Shown here: positions 1 through 7,519 of the stretch, piece by piece
How positions within the stretch are numbered: position 1 is the stretch's first letter
Layout of the letters: every line of letters begins with the position of its first letter
DNA from: Nonomuraea guangzhouensis
Lineage (GTDB): Bacteria > Actinomycetota > Actinomycetes > Streptosporangiales > Streptosporangiaceae
DNA length: 38,029 bases
Assembly: GCF_019396345.1 (NCBI RefSeq)
Contig: NZ_JAHKRM010000059.1
Location: forward strand, 1 to 38,029
Reading direction: 5' to 3'
Program-made: the position numbers and the translations under genes
Notes under the pieces: generated by a model
Databases searched by the model: none
What the model was told of the DNA's origin: nothing
What the model saw: only the letters and a program-made list of their open reading frames with translations

Positions 1-15
1 ACGCTCTTCCGATCT
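1..15. other. Illumina adapter remnant at contig edge
   Basis: The first 15 bases, ACGCTCTTCCGATCT, are identical to the 3' end of the Illumina TruSeq universal adapter, in the orientation in which adapter precedes insert. They are library sequence, not genome. The window therefore starts at a contig end, and the bases just after it rest on few reads. Confidence 0.93.
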
Positions 16-240
16 CTCGGCCTCCGGCGTCCCGCCCGCCCCGGCCTCCGACCCCCGGCCTCCGACCCCCCGACCCGGCCTCCGGCTCCGGGCCCCAGCC
101 CCGGCCTCCGGCCTCTGACCCCCGGGTCCCGGCTTTGGCCCGGCCTCCGGCCTCCGGCTTTGGCCCGGCCCGGCTCCGACCCGGCCCGGCTCCGACCCGA
201 CCCGGTCTGGCCCCCGCCTGGACTTCGGCTTGGGCCACGG
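16..240. repeat. Low-complexity CGGCCTCCG-type repeat region
   Basis: This stretch is built from imperfect copies of GGCCTCCG, CTCCGACCC and GGCCCGGC in C-rich DNA. I see no credible gene in it. It resembles the other degenerate repeat tracts found next to genes in this window and could be the tract downstream of an unseen gene to the left. It lies at a contig end, so collapse of repeat copies is possible. Confidence 0.6.
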
Positions 241-264
241 TCGCCGTGGGTCGCCTGGCGCCGC

Positions 265-270
265 TAGGGT
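265..270 (+). promoter_or_regulatory. -10 element of a leaderless trpF promoter
   Basis: TAGGGT lies here and exactly 7 nt separate it from the GTG at 278. No Shine-Dalgarno precedes that GTG. The same hexamer and spacing recur before pgsA (4143) and at 32764. No good -35 is visible. Confidence 0.55.
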
Positions 271-277
271 CGTCGGT

Positions 278-865
278 GTGTACGTGAAGATCTGCGGATT
301 GAGCGAGCCCGAGCACGTGGCGGCCGCCGTCGAGGCGGGCGCCGACGCCATCGGGTTCGTGATGACCCGGAGCCCCCGCCAGGTGACGCCCGAGCGAGCC
401 GCCGAGCTGGCCGCGGCGGTGCCCGACCACGTCCTCACTGTCGGCGTGTTCCGCGGCGAGTCCCCCGAGACCGTCCGCGCCGCCGCGCTCGTCTCCGGCG
501 TACGCGGCATCCAACTGCACGGCAAGCACCCGCACGGCGACTTCACCGCGCTGAAGGACCTCGGCCACACCCTGATCAGAGCCGTCGACGTCAAAGCCGA
601 CCTACGCTGCGGCGCCTATGACGAGGACCTGCTCATAGTGGACGCCCCTCACCCCGGCTCCGGTGAGCCATGGGACTGGTCGGCAGTGCGCGGCCACCCC
701 TCGGGACACTGGATACTAGCGGGCGGCCTCGCCCCCTCGAACGTCGCCGAGGCCATCGCCGCCGCCGAACCGTGGGGCGTGGACGTGTCCAGCGGCGTCG
801 AGCTGGCGCCCGGCGTAAAGGACTCCGACCTCATCCGCCGCTTCATCACGGCGGCCCGCCCATGA
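278..865 (+). CDS. trpF: Phosphoribosylanthranilate isomerase
   Basis: The 195-residue protein is of normal length for TrpF, the (beta/alpha)8 enzyme that isomerises N-(5-phosphoribosyl)anthranilate in tryptophan biosynthesis. The N-terminal YVKICGL carries the catalytic Cys (C6). VDAPHPGSG carries the general-acid Asp (D122). The C-terminal phosphate-binding elements ILAGGL and GVDVSSGVE are intact. The start is set at GTG 278 because homology begins there and a -10 hexamer lies 7 nt upstream; the frame is open further upstream but reads low-complexity sequence. It is not in a trp operon: the next gene is an acetyltransferase. Most actinobacteria do this step with the dual-function PriA, so a dedicated trpF is notable. 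Confidence 0.9.
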   Translation: MYVKICGLSEPEHVAAAVEAGADAIGFVMTRSPRQVTPERAAELAAAVPDHVLTVGVFRGESPETVRAAALVSGVRGIQLHGKHPHGDFTALKDLGHTLIRAVDVKADLRCGAYDEDLLIVDAPHPGSGEPWDWSAVRGHPSGHWILAGGLAPSNVAEAIAAAEPWGVDVSSGVELAPGVKDSDLIRRFITAARP

Positions 866-929
866 CCGACCTCCGTGACGAATCTGGCGCCCCCGGGCCC
901 GCCGCCGATCGCCGATCGCGGCCCTGCCG

Positions 930-1262
930 ACGATGCTGATGGGGTCTCCAGTGGCGGTCTCCGTAGCGACTCCGGCGGTGACCTCGGCAGTGACTCCGGC
1001 CTTTATCTCGGCGGCGACGCTCGCGAGAGCTCCGGTGGCGGTCCCCAGTGGTGGCTCCGGCGGTGAGAGCTTCAGCGGCGATCTCGGTAGTAACTCCGGT
1101 GACGGTCTCAGTGGTGGCTCCGGCGCCGTCTTCTGTGGTGACTTCGGCGGTGATTCCGTTGGCTACGCCGGTGGGCGCCCCGGTGGCGATCTCGTTGGTG
1201 ACCCCGGCGACTACGCCGATGAGAACTTCGTCGGCGGTCCGTTTGGCGACCTCAGGGTGACT
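930..1262. repeat. Degenerate GGCGGTGACTCC-type repeat tract
   Basis: The stretch between trpF and the acetyltransferase consists of imperfect 12-15-bp units such as GGCGGTGACTCCGGC and GTGGTGACCTCGG. Because units are mostly multiples of 3, several frames stay open. One frame from ATG 933 runs 119 codons and ends in an ATGA overlap with the acetyltransferase ATG at 1289. Its translation changes from Val/Ala/Thr-rich to Gly/Ser/Asp-rich partway, as expected of reading through non-coding repeats. I treat it as non-coding. Confidence 0.65.
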
Positions 1263-1288
1263 CAGTGGCCGACTCCAGGGATGAATCC

Positions 1289-2086
1289 ATGACCGACATC
1301 GACTCCGGAACTGACGGTCCCGATCTGGGCGCCGGTCCTCCGCAGGATTTCGCCCGTTCCGTCGCGTTCATGCATGACTTCACCCGCCGCAAGGCGGGGC
1401 GGACCGTCGAAGTGCCCGGCGGGTTCGCCGTGCTCAACGAGCGCTACCCCGGCTCGTACGACGACAACAAGCTCGTCGTCTGGTCCGGTGCCGACCCCGG
1501 CGCGGTGCTCAAGGCGGCCGACCAGGTGCTCGCCGGGCGCGCGCACCGGCTCGTCAACGTCGATGACGACCGCCTGGGTCAGGCGTACGCGCCCGCCTTC
1601 GAGGCCGCGGGCTACACGCACGAGACCAATCTCGTCATGGTGTTCCGCGGCACGTTCCCGCATGACGCGGCGCCTGTTGAGCATCTCGACCTGCCCGCGT
1701 TGCTGCCCACCCTCCGGGCCGGCTGGCGCGAGACGCTGCCCGAGGCCGCCGACCAAGTGATCGACCAGCTCGCCAGACGCGTCGAGGAACGCCTGCGCGG
1801 CGCCGACACTGTGGGCTTCCGCGGCGTACGAGCCGAGGATGGCGAGCTCGCCGCCAGGGCCGACATCTACACGCACGGCGGCGTCACACAGATCGAGGAC
1901 CTCTACACCGGAGACCGCCACCGGGGCCGGGGCCACGCCCGCACCCTGATGAGGGCACTCCTCGCCGAGGCGGCGGGCAGCGACCTGGTGTTCCTGGTGG
2001 CCGACGCCGGCGACTGGCCCAAGAACTTCTACGAACGGCTCGGCTTCCAGGCGGCAGGCCACATTCACGGCTTCCTCCGCACCTGA
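1289..2086 (+). CDS. GNAT family N-acetyltransferase
   Basis: This is a 265-residue acetyl-CoA-dependent acyltransferase. The C-terminal third holds the GNAT fold, with the acetyl-CoA pyrophosphate loop RHRGRGHARTLM preceded by the strand IEDLYTG. A second block, NFYERLGFQAAG, matches the usual motif B end of GNATs (FYxRLGF). The N-terminal half is a less conserved GNAT-like region. ATG 1289 is preferred over the in-frame GTG 1265 because the latter lies at the edge of the repeat tract; neither has a strong ribosome-binding site. The substrate cannot be read from the sequence. It is convergent with the MFS gene. Confidence 0.85.
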   Translation: MTDIDSGTDGPDLGAGPPQDFARSVAFMHDFTRRKAGRTVEVPGGFAVLNERYPGSYDDNKLVVWSGADPGAVLKAADQVLAGRAHRLVNVDDDRLGQAYAPAFEAAGYTHETNLVMVFRGTFPHDAAPVEHLDLPALLPTLRAGWRETLPEAADQVIDQLARRVEERLRGADTVGFRGVRAEDGELAARADIYTHGGVTQIEDLYTGDRHRGRGHARTLMRALLAEAAGSDLVFLVADAGDWPKNFYERLGFQAAGHIHGFLRT

Positions 2087-2123
2087 CCAGCCACCAGCCT
2101 CAGCCCTCAGCTTTAGCTTTCCG

Positions 2124-2220
2124 CCCTGCCACCAGGCCCTGCCACCAAGGCCCTGCCACCAGGCCCTGCCACCAGGCCCTGCCACCAGGCCCTGCCACCA
2201 GGCCCTGCCACCAGGCCCTG
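2124..2220. repeat. 13-bp tandem repeat array, 7 copies
   Basis: Seven copies of CCCTGCCACCAGG run from 2124 to 2215, followed by a partial copy to 2220. The second copy carries one extra A (14 bp). Each unit contains the dyad CCTG-CCAC-CAGG. The array starts 37 nt after the acetyltransferase stop codon. No terminator is seen between them. Confidence 0.92.
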
Positions 2221-2370
2221 GCGGATCCCGGGTGGTTGGTCTGTCGGTCTCGGTGATTTGGCGGGGCCCTAGGCGGTCCTACGCGACACTGGCTTGAGCC
2301 CCGGGAGCCTTGCGGTCAGTTGGCGTGGTCCCGGGTGATCCGACGCGCCCAGACGACCTGAGGCGGTCCG

Positions 2371-2670
2371 GTGTATCCCACAAGCCTGGTCTGGTACGTC
2401 GTCGGGTGATGCGGTGTGGTCTTTGGTGGCATGGCGTGGGGCGATTGGGAGGCGTCAGGTGTGTCCCGTGGCGCTGGTCGGGTGCGGCGGGTGGTGTGGC
2501 CTGGGGCGGTGTGGGGTGGTTTTGGGGTGGTCGGGTGTGTCCCATGGGGCTGGTTGGGTGTCGCGGGTGGCGTGGTCTGGGGTGGTGTGTGGTGTTTTGG
2601 GTGGTCGGGTGCGCTCCAAGGCCCTGGTCCGGGGCGCCACCAGGTGGTCTGGGGCGATCTCCTTCGGGTG
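2371..2670. repeat. Degenerate 72-90-bp tandem repeat, G/T-rich on + strand
   Basis: Blocks beginning GTGTATCCC (2371), GTGTCCCGT (2461), GTGTCCCAT (2537) and GTGCGCTCC (2609) each continue with a similar GCTGGTCGGGTG...GGGTGGTGTGG pattern. The period is 90, 76 and 72 bp. It fills the gap between the convergent acetyltransferase and MFS genes. Open frames on both strands are by-products of the composition. I see no gene here. Confidence 0.7.
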
Positions 2671-2671
2671 G

Positions 2672-4021
2672 TCAGACCAAGGTCTTGTCGTGGTGGCGGG
2701 TGGTGAGGCCGACGGTCAAGGTGAGGGCGGTCACCCCGAGGTAGGCCGCCCCGGCCAGCGCCGCCGCCCCATGCAACCCGCCGATGAAGCGTGGCCCGCC
2801 CGGAGTGCCCGCCAGCGCGCCGAAGACCGCGACGCCGATCGCGCCGCCCGCCTGTCGCGCGGTGTTGTTGATCGCGCTCACCAGCCCCTCCCGGCCGGGC
2901 GGCGGGTCGCTCATGGCCAGGGCGACCACGCTGGGCGTCAGCAGCGCCGCCCCGAGTCCGATGACGGTCAGTGCGGGCAGCAGTACCAGGTACGGCGAAG
3001 CCGCCCGTACCAGCAGCAGTAGCCCCATTCCCACCGCCAGGGTGACGAGCCCGGCGAGCATGACGAGGCGCGGGCCGTGGCGGGCGACCAGGCGGCCGAA
3101 CGGCGCGGACAGCAACGCCAGCGGCGCGAACAGCGGCAGCAGGGCCGCGCCCGCCGTCATCGGGGACAGCCGCAGCACGCCCTGGAGGTAGAGGGTGATC
3201 AGCAGCATCATGCCGTTGATCCCGAAGTTCATGATCGCCGAGCCGATCGTGCCGACCGCGATCGAGGGGCGGCGCAGCAGTCCCAGCGGCAGCATCGGCG
3301 ACTCCCGCCGCTTCTCGATCAGCACGAACGCGGCCAGCAGCGCCGCGGCGAGCGCGAACAGCCGCCAGTCGGGCCCCTCGCGCCCCGCCTCGATCACCGC
3401 GTACGTCAGGACCAGCAGCGTCCCCGCGCCCGTCACGGTGCTGGGCAGATCGACCGGCCGGGGCTCGGGAACGTCGGCCGGAGCCACCCGGAGCACCGCC
3501 ACGAAGATCACCACGATGAGCGGCACGTTGATCGCGAAGATCGCGGGCCAGCCGAACGTCTGGACCAGCACCCCGCCGAGCAGCGGCCCGGCGGGCAGGG
3601 CCGCGCTGCCCACCGCGGCCCAGACCCCGATGGCCCTGGCCCGCTCCTTGCCGCCGGGGAAGGTCCGGGTGATGACCGCCAGCGTGCCCGGCAGCAGCAG
3701 GGCGGCGCCCACCCCCTGTACGGCCCGCGCCGCCACCAGGGCGCCGACGCCGGGCGCGAGCGCGCAACCCGCCGAGGCCACACCGAACAGGGCGAATCCC
3801 GCCAGCACCACCCGCCGGTGCCCGAAGCGGTCGCCCAGCGTGCCGCCCGTCAGCAGCAGCCCGGCGAGCGCGATCTGGTAGCCGTCGACCACCCACTGCA
3901 GGTCGGCGAGCCCGGCGTGCCGGTCGGCCGCGATGGACGGCAGCGCCACGTTCACGATGGTCACGTCCAGCAGGACGACGAACAGGCCCGCGCACATCAC
4001 GATCAGGACGTTCCTCTTCAT
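2672..4021 (-). CDS. MFS drug:proton antiporter, DHA2-like
   Basis: This 449-residue polytopic membrane protein belongs to the major facilitator superfamily. The first helix carries LDVTIVNVALPSIAAD, typical of the DHA2 (QacA/EmrB) group. GDRFGHRR is MFS motif A in the loop after helix 2. GPLLGGVLVQTFGWPAIF is the antiporter motif C at helix 5. Hydrophobic segments continue to the C-terminus. The start is ATG 4021, because AGGGAGAAGGG lies just upstream on the coding strand; an upstream in-frame ATG (4090) would add 23 hydrophilic residues and lies in the duplicated promoter region. It is divergent from pgsA. Export of a drug or metabolite by proton exchange is the likely role; the substrate is unknown. 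Confidence 0.88.
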   Translation of the reverse strand: MKRNVLIVMCAGLFVVLLDVTIVNVALPSIAADRHAGLADLQWVVDGYQIALAGLLLTGGTLGDRFGHRRVVLAGFALFGVASAGCALAPGVGALVAARAVQGVGAALLLPGTLAVITRTFPGGKERARAIGVWAAVGSAALPAGPLLGGVLVQTFGWPAIFAINVPLIVVIFVAVLRVAPADVPEPRPVDLPSTVTGAGTLLVLTYAVIEAGREGPDWRLFALAAALLAAFVLIEKRRESPMLPLGLLRRPSIAVGTIGSAIMNFGINGMMLLITLYLQGVLRLSPMTAGAALLPLFAPLALLSAPFGRLVARHGPRLVMLAGLVTLAVGMGLLLLVRAASPYLVLLPALTVIGLGAALLTPSVVALAMSDPPPGREGLVSAINNTARQAGGAIGVAVFGALAGTPGGPRFIGGLHGAAALAGAAYLGVTALTLTVGLTTRHHDKTLV

Positions 4022-4077
4022 CCCTTCTCCCTGCGCGGTGACGGATGGACCTAACCTCTCGCGACGAGCGGATCGAG

Positions 4078-4135
4078 CGGATGTCGACACCGCTGCCGGG
4101 AAAGGCCGGATGTTGACACCGCTGCCGGGAAAGGC
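4078..4135. repeat. 29-bp perfect-phase tandem duplication
   Basis: Positions 4078-4106 and 4107-4135 are consecutive copies of the same 29-bp sequence (core GACACCGCTGCCGGGAAAGG) with one C/T difference (4085 versus 4114). The change turns GTCGACA into GTTGACA in the second copy. The duplication sits in the divergent promoter region between the MFS exporter and pgsA. Confidence 0.93.
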
Positions 4136-4142
4136 GAGGCAG

Positions 4143-4148
4143 TAGGGT
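4143..4148 (+). promoter_or_regulatory. -10 element of a leaderless pgsA promoter
   Basis: TAGGGT is followed after exactly 7 nt by the GTG start at 4156, with no Shine-Dalgarno. The TTGACA at 4113-4118 is 24 nt upstream of this hexamer, too far for a normal -35. Confidence 0.55.
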
Positions 4149-4155
4149 CGGCAGC

Positions 4156-4737
4156 GTGAGCGAAACTTCCGCCGAGGATCGGATCTGGACGGTTCCGAAC
4201 CTGCTGAGCTTCTTGCGCCTCCTCGGCGTGCCTGTCTTCCTCTGGCTGGTATTGGGGCCCAAGGCGGACGCCTGGGCGATCGTCGTCCTGGCGGTCGCCG
4301 GGTTCACCGACTGGCTCGACGGCAAGATCGCTCGAGCCTTCAACCAGATGAGCAGGCTCGGCCGGATCATCGACCCGGCGGCCGACAAGCTCTATGTCTT
4401 CGCCACGATCCTGGCGCTGCTGCTACGTGATGTCATTCCGTGGTGGCTGGTGGCGATCATCCTCGGGCGCGAACTGTTCGTCGCCTGTTTCATTCCCGTA
4501 CTTCGGAAGAGCGGTTACAAGGCACTTCAGGTGCATTTCTTGGGCAAAGCCGCCATGTTCAACCTCATGTACGCCTTCCCTCTGCTCTTCCTTGCGTCCC
4601 ACACTGGGTGGTATGCCGATATAGCACGAATTGTCGGATGGGCATTTGCGCTCTGGGGAACGGGCCTGTACTGGTGGTCGGGGGTGCTCTATGTGGTGCA
4701 GGTGCGCCGGCTCGTAGCCGCGGCCAAGGAGGAGTGA
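4156..4737 (+). CDS. pgsA: CDP-alcohol phosphatidyltransferase (phosphatidylglycerophosphate synthase type)
   Basis: The 193-residue integral membrane enzyme transfers a phosphatidyl group from CDP-diacylglycerol to an alcohol. The CDP-alcohol phosphotransferase signature is complete: DWLDGKIAR followed by GRIIDPAADK, that is D-x2-D-G-x2-A-R-x8/9-G-x3-D-x3-D. Six hydrophobic helices and the N-terminal TVPNLLSFLRL are typical of PgsA. The gene sits at the head of the same block as pgsA2 (Rv1822) of M. tuberculosis. It is followed after 4 nt by the nucleotidyltransferase, whose ribosome-binding site AAGGAGG lies inside its last codons, so the two are coupled. The acceptor (glycerol 3-phosphate or another alcohol) is inferred, not proven. 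Confidence 0.85.
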   Translation: MSETSAEDRIWTVPNLLSFLRLLGVPVFLWLVLGPKADAWAIVVLAVAGFTDWLDGKIARAFNQMSRLGRIIDPAADKLYVFATILALLLRDVIPWWLVAIILGRELFVACFIPVLRKSGYKALQVHFLGKAAMFNLMYAFPLLFLASHTGWYADIARIVGWAFALWGTGLYWWSGVLYVVQVRRLVAAAKEE

Positions 4738-4741
4738 TCGG

Positions 4742-7246
4742 GTGAAGGCGGTCGTCATGGCGGGTGGAGAGGGCACTCGGCTGCGTCCGATGACGGCCAA
4801 CCAGCCCAAACCCCTGCTGCCCGTGGTCAATCGCCCGATCATGGAGCACGTGCTGCGCCTGCTCAAACGGCACGACATCACCGAGACCGTGGTCACCCTC
4901 CAGTTCCTGGCCGCGCTCGTGCGCAACTACTTCGGCGACGGCGACGAACTCGGCATGAGCTTGCAATACGCCACGGAAGACGTTCCCCTCGGTACGGCGG
5001 GCAGCGTGAAGAACGCCGCGGCCCGCCTGCGCGACGACCGATTCCTGGTGATCTCCGGCGACGCCCTGACCGATATCGATTTGTCGGATATGGTCCGTTT
5101 TCATCGTGAAAAATCGGCGCTTGTGACCATTGGTCTGAAGCGGGTGCCGAACCCCCTCGAGTTCGGCATCGTGATCGTCGACGAGGAGCACCGGGTCCAG
5201 CGCTTCCTGGAGAAACCCACCTGGGGCCAGGTCTTCTCCGACACCGTCAACACCGGTATCTACATCATGGAACCCGAGGTGCTCGACGCGGTCGCCTCCG
5301 GCGAGCCCGTCGACTGGTCGGCCGACGTCTTCCCCAGCCTGCTGGAGCGCGGCGCCCCCATCTACGGCTACGTCGCCGAGGGCTACTGGGAGGACGTCGG
5401 CACCCACGAGAGCTACCTCAAGGCCCAGGCCGACGCCCTGTCCGGCCGGGTCGCCGTGGACATCGGCGGCTTCGAGGTGTCGCCGGGCGTCCGGGTGGCC
5501 GAGTCGGCCTCGGTCGACCCCGACGCGGTGCTCAAGGGCCCGCTGCTCGTCGGCGAGTACGCCAAGGTCGAAGGCGGCGCCGAACTGCGCGAGTACACCG
5601 TGCTCGGCAACAACGCGGTCGTCCGCGAAGGCGCCTTCCTGCACCGGGCCGTCGTCCACGACAACGTCTACCTGGGCCCGGGCGCCCACCTGCGCGGCTG
5701 CGTGATCGGCAAGAGCACCGACGTGATGGCCGGGGCCCGCATCGAGGAGAGCGCCGTCATCGGCGACGAGTGCGTCATCGAGCCCGAGGCGTACGTCTCC
5801 AGCGGCGTCAAGGTCTACCCGTTCAAGACCATCGAGGCCGGCGCCGTCGTCAACACCAGCGTCATCTGGGAGTCCCGCGGCCAGCGCAGCCTGTTCGGCC
5901 CCCGCGGCGTCAGCGGCCTGGTCAACGTGGAGATCACCCCCGAGCTGTGCGTACGACTGGCCAGCGCGTACGCCACCACCCTGAAGAAGGGCGAGCACGT
6001 CGTCACCTCGCGCGACTCCTCACTGGCCGCCAGGGCGCTGAAGCGGGCCGTGATCGGTGCGCTCAACGCCAGCGCCATCAACGTCCTCGACCTGGAGGCC
6101 GCGCCGCTGCCCGTGACCCGCTTCCACACGGCCAGGGAGTCGGCCGCGGGCGGCATCGCGCTGCGCACCACCGCGGGCGACCCGCAGAGCATCGACATCG
6201 TCATCATGGACGACCGCGGCGCCGACCTGCCCCCGGCCGCCCAGCGCAAGCTGGAGCGGGTCTTCTCGCGCCAGGAGTTCCGGCGCGCCTTCCCGGGCGA
6301 GATCGCCGAGCTCCGCTTTCCCGCCAGGGCGGTCGAGGACTACGCGTACGAGCTGCTGCGCTGTGTGGACATGACCGGCATCAGGGACATGAAGGTCGTC
6401 GTCGACTGCGCCGGAGGGACCTCCTCGCTGGTCCTGCCCACGCTGCTCGGCCGGGTCGGCGTCGAGGTGCTCACCGTGAACGCCCGCCTGGACGACATCT
6501 CGCCCACGGAGACGCTCGCCGAGCGCCGCCGGGACCTCCAGCGCCTCTCGGAGCTCGTGAGCTCCTCCAGGGCGGCCTTCGGGGTGCGGTTCGACCCCGT
6601 CGGCGAGCGCATCGCGCTGGTGGACGAGATGGGCCAGCTCATCGGCGAGGAGCGCGCCCTGCTCGTCGTGCTCGACCTGATCGCCGCCGAGCGCCGGGCC
6701 GGCCGGGTGGCCCTGCCCGTGACCACCACCAGGGTCGCCGAGCAGGTCTGCCGCTTCCACGGTGTGCAGGTGCGGTGGACCTCCACGGCGGTCGACGCCC
6801 TCACCTCGGCCGCGGTGGACGACGACATGATCTTCGCGGGCGACGGGCGGGGCGGTTTCGTGGTGCCGGAGTTCGGACCGGCGATCGACGGGGTGGCGGC
6901 GTTCATGCGGCTGCTCGGCCTGGTCGCCCGCACCCGGCTCTCGCTCAGCCAGATCGACGCGCGCATCCCCGAGGCCAAGCTGCTCAAGCGCACGGTGCCG
7001 ACCCCGTGGGCGGCCAAGGGCGCGGTGATGCGCTCGGTCATCGAGGCCGCCGAGGCCGAGCCGAACGGCTACCGCATCGACACCACCGACGGGGTGCGGG
7101 TGGCCTCGGACGACGGGAGCTGGGTGCTGATCCTGCCCGCCGCCACCGAGCCGGTCACCGATCTGTGGGCCGAGGCCGCCGACGTGGACACCGCCCAGTC
7201 TCTCCTGGAGCACTGGGCCCGGTTGGTCGAGGAGGCCTCCTCGTGA
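4742..7246 (+). CDS. Sugar-1-phosphate nucleotidyltransferase fused to a degenerate phosphomannomutase domain
   Basis: The 834-residue protein has three parts. Residues 1-235 are a nucleotidyltransferase with AGGEGTRLRPMT and PKPLLPV, as in mannose-1-phosphate guanylyltransferases (ManC/GMPP type). Residues 240-370 are a left-handed beta-helix of hexapeptide repeats (GPLLVGEY, NNAVVREG, AGARIEESAVIG). Residues 378-830 look like an alpha-D-phosphohexomutase, but the catalytic sites are eroded. The phosphoserine loop TASHNP reads TTAGDP (Ser to Gly479). The metal loop DGDADR reads DPVGER from D618. The sugar loop is GDGRGGF. So I expect nucleotide-sugar synthesis (GDP-mannose likely) and no mutase activity. 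GTG 4742 follows AAGGAGG by 8 nt. Confidence 0.85.
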   Translation: MKAVVMAGGEGTRLRPMTANQPKPLLPVVNRPIMEHVLRLLKRHDITETVVTLQFLAALVRNYFGDGDELGMSLQYATEDVPLGTAGSVKNAAARLRDDRFLVISGDALTDIDLSDMVRFHREKSALVTIGLKRVPNPLEFGIVIVDEEHRVQRFLEKPTWGQVFSDTVNTGIYIMEPEVLDAVASGEPVDWSADVFPSLLERGAPIYGYVAEGYWEDVGTHESYLKAQADALSGRVAVDIGGFEVSPGVRVAESASVDPDAVLKGPLLVGEYAKVEGGAELREYTVLGNNAVVREGAFLHRAVVHDNVYLGPGAHLRGCVIGKSTDVMAGARIEESAVIGDECVIEPEAYVSSGVKVYPFKTIEAGAVVNTSVIWESRGQRSLFGPRGVSGLVNVEITPELCVRLASAYATTLKKGEHVVTSRDSSLAARALKRAVIGALNASAINVLDLEAAPLPVTRFHTARESAAGGIALRTTAGDPQSIDIVIMDDRGADLPPAAQRKLERVFSRQEFRRAFPGEIAELRFPARAVEDYAYELLRCVDMTGIRDMKVVVDCAGGTSSLVLPTLLGRVGVEVLTVNARLDDISPTETLAERRRDLQRLSELVSSSRAAFGVRFDPVGERIALVDEMGQLIGEERALLVVLDLIAAERRAGRVALPVTTTRVAEQVCRFHGVQVRWTSTAVDALTSAAVDDDMIFAGDGRGGFVVPEFGPAIDGVAAFMRLLGLVARTRLSLSQIDARIPEAKLLKRTVPTPWAAKGAVMRSVIEAAEAEPNGYRIDTTDGVRVASDDGSWVLILPAATEPVTDLWAEAADVDTAQSLLEHWARLVEEASS

Positions 7247-7405
7247 TCCGGAATTCGCGCCAGACCGTCACATAGGGTAACTCTGGGGGATAGGTGGCGG
7301 TGGAACGTACAAGATCGTAATGTTGAAACGCGCGGCGGCATGGACCTTGAGGCTCGGGCGGCGGTAACTTTGTCACCGTCCGAACCCGTCGTCCAGCGCC
7401 TCGCC

Positions 7406-7447
7406 TTGACCTTTGCCGCTGATCAGCGTAAGTTGCGGCATTCGCAA
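7406..7447 (+). promoter_or_regulatory. Promoter for the FHA gene with inverted repeat at the start point
   Basis: TTGACC (7406-7411) and TAAGTT (7429-7434) are separated by 17 nt, a near-consensus housekeeping promoter. An inverted repeat TTGCG-GCATT-CGCAA (7433-7447) overlaps the expected start point at about 7441, so a repressor could act there. The leader would be about 79 nt. The rest of the 270-bp gap from 7247 holds no gene that I can support. Confidence 0.65.
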
Positions 7448-7519
7448 ACTTGAAGAGCGAAGCGAGGCGCGTCCAGATCCCCGTTGCCGCGTCTTCGCGG
7501 TAGGAGGCCGAGCCGATCG

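Noticed and set aside
3077..4054. A 325-codon plus-strand frame antisense to the MFS gene
   Set aside because: Composition (Gln/Arg/His-rich) is that of an antisense shadow in GC-rich DNA, with no recognisable domain.
4113..4118. TTGACA as the -35 of pgsA
   Set aside because: It is 24 nt from the TAGGGT box, too far for a sigma-70 promoter. It arises from the 29-bp duplication.
2316..4388. A very long minus-strand open frame overlapping the MFS gene in another frame
   Set aside because: Its translation is Arg/Gly/Ala-rich without structure and it extends through repeat DNA. The MFS frame has clear motifs and a good ribosome-binding site.
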